Shown: positions 63,412-64,000 of the stretch, one piece after another
Numbering within the stretch: the first letter of the stretch is position 1
Layout: every line of letters starts with the position of its first letter
From: Zoogloea sp. 1C4
GTDB lineage: Bacteria > Pseudomonadota > Gammaproteobacteria > Burkholderiales > Rhodocyclaceae
NCBI RefSeq assembly: GCF_009469605.1
Contig: NZ_SSXU01000001.1
Location: forward strand, 62,001-126,000
DNA length: 64,000 bases
Direction: 5' to 3'
Notes under the pieces: generated by a model
What the model was told of the DNA's origin: nothing
Databases searched by the model: none
What the model saw: the letters and a program-made list of their open reading frames with translations, nothing else
Position numbers and translations under genes: made by a program

Positions 63412-64000
63412 TCAGACTGCGGAGACCAGCTGCGGAACCGCGTCGAACAAGTCGGCAACGAGGCCATAGTCGGCCACCTGGAAGATCGGCGCTTCCGGAT
63501 CCTTGTTGATCGCAACGATCACCTTGGAATCCTTCATGCCGGCCAGATGCTGGATGGCACCGGAAATGCCGACCGCCACGTACAGCTGCGGCGCGACGAT
63601 CTTGCCGGTCTGACCAACCTGGTAGTCGTTCGGGACGTAGCCCGCATCGACGGCCGCACGGCTGGCACCAAGGGCGGCACCCAGCTTGTCGGCGAGGGGC
63701 TCGAGCACCTTGTGGTAGTTCTCGCTGCTGCCCATGCCGCGACCGCCGGAGACGATGATCTTGGCAGCGCCAAGCTCAGGACGGGCAGACTTGGTGAGCT
63801 CGCGGCCAACCAGCTTGCTTAGGCCGGCATCCGCCACCGCGGCAACTTGTTCGACAGCGCCGGAACCGCCCTCACCCGCCGCTTCGAAGGCGGTGGTACG
63901 CACGGTGATGATCTTGACCGCGTCGGCGGACTTGACCGTGGCCAGCGCGTTGCCGGCGTAGATCGGACGCACGAAGGTATCGGCGGATTCGATGCCGACG
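63412..64000 (-). CDS. etfA: Electron transfer flavoprotein alpha subunit (5' end off window)
   Basis: About 195 residues of the C-terminal part are visible; the N-terminus is beyond the right edge. The FAD-binding signature is complete: [20 protein letters not shown], then [41 protein letters not shown] (given in part) and [19 protein letters not shown]. With the beta subunit it carries electrons from acyl-CoA dehydrogenases to ETF:quinone oxidoreductase. Confidence 0.95.
   Translation of the reverse strand, partial: VGIESADTFVRPIYAGNALATVKSADAVKIITVRTTAFEAAGEGGSGAVEQVAAVADAGLSKLVGRELTKSARPELGAAKIIVSGGRGMGSSENYHKVLEPLADKLGAALGASRAAVDAGYVPNDYQVGQTGKIVAPQLYVAVGISGAIQHLAGMKDSKVIVAINKDPEAPIFQVADYGLVADLFDAVPQLVSAV

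Overview
The window reads as chromosomal DNA of a high-GC Gram-negative bacterium, most likely a betaproteobacterium of the Rhodocyclales (Zoogloea/Azoarcus/Thauera-like). This is inferred from gene content: a PEP-CTERM protein, a yciB-YciI-bolA-parvulin run, an AmmeMemoRadiSam trio, a split IspD/IspF pair, and an acyl-CoA dehydrogenase beside electron-transfer flavoprotein. No species was identified by search. No rRNA, tRNA, CRISPR array, insertion sequence or phage was recognised.

Layout. (1) 1-13439, minus strand: a closely packed five-gene operon. In transcription order it encodes a GAF-membrane-HlyD protein, a PqqD-like/M50 protease/HlyD fusion, a shortened SecA-like ATPase, a free HlyD adaptor, and a giant repeat protein (LEPR-XLL-like N-terminus, DUF4347, beta-propeller-like, beta-helix and cadherin-like repeats) that runs off the left edge. 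I read this as a candidate dedicated export system for the giant protein and as the strongest discovery in the window. (2) 13610-22164, minus: a small hypothetical protein, a chemoreceptor, then a housekeeping run (relA, a CDF metal transporter, yaaA, DUF445, an M14 carboxypeptidase). (3) 22279-32478: mtfA, a host-attachment-type protein, a PEP-CTERM protein, thpR-ispF-ispD, an MgtC/DUF4010 membrane protein, amrB-amrA-amrS, an alpha/beta hydrolase-like protein, and a GNAT/L,D-transpeptidase/tadA cluster. (4) 32586-45956: a multi-PAS histidine kinase, the lemA/TPM operon, tsaB-rimI-uracil-DNA glycosylase, an OmpR/EnvZ-like pair, persulfide dioxygenase plus truncated globin, yciB-YciI-bolA-parvulin, and a small membrane protein.

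(5) 45957-60874: a second giant surface system. A 3987-residue two-partner-secretion exoprotein (CdiA/filamentous-haemagglutinin type) ends, after a VENN-like VANNYL junction, in a region with a visible Ser-Asp-His triad typical of lipase-like hydrolases. It is followed by two genes for exported proteins, one a lipoprotein, that are good immunity candidates, and then by a repeated leader with a 19-codon orphan start. No TpsB/CdiB transporter gene is in the window. Base composition drops visibly from the C-terminal region through the first immunity candidate. (6) 60875-64000, minus: acyl-CoA dehydrogenase, a CbiM-like permease, and the 3' part of etfA.

How it fits together: two unrelated giant surface proteins, each with its own accessory genes, sit in an otherwise ordinary backbone of stringent response, isoprenoid, tRNA modification, sulfur/haem-protein and acyl-CoA metabolism genes.
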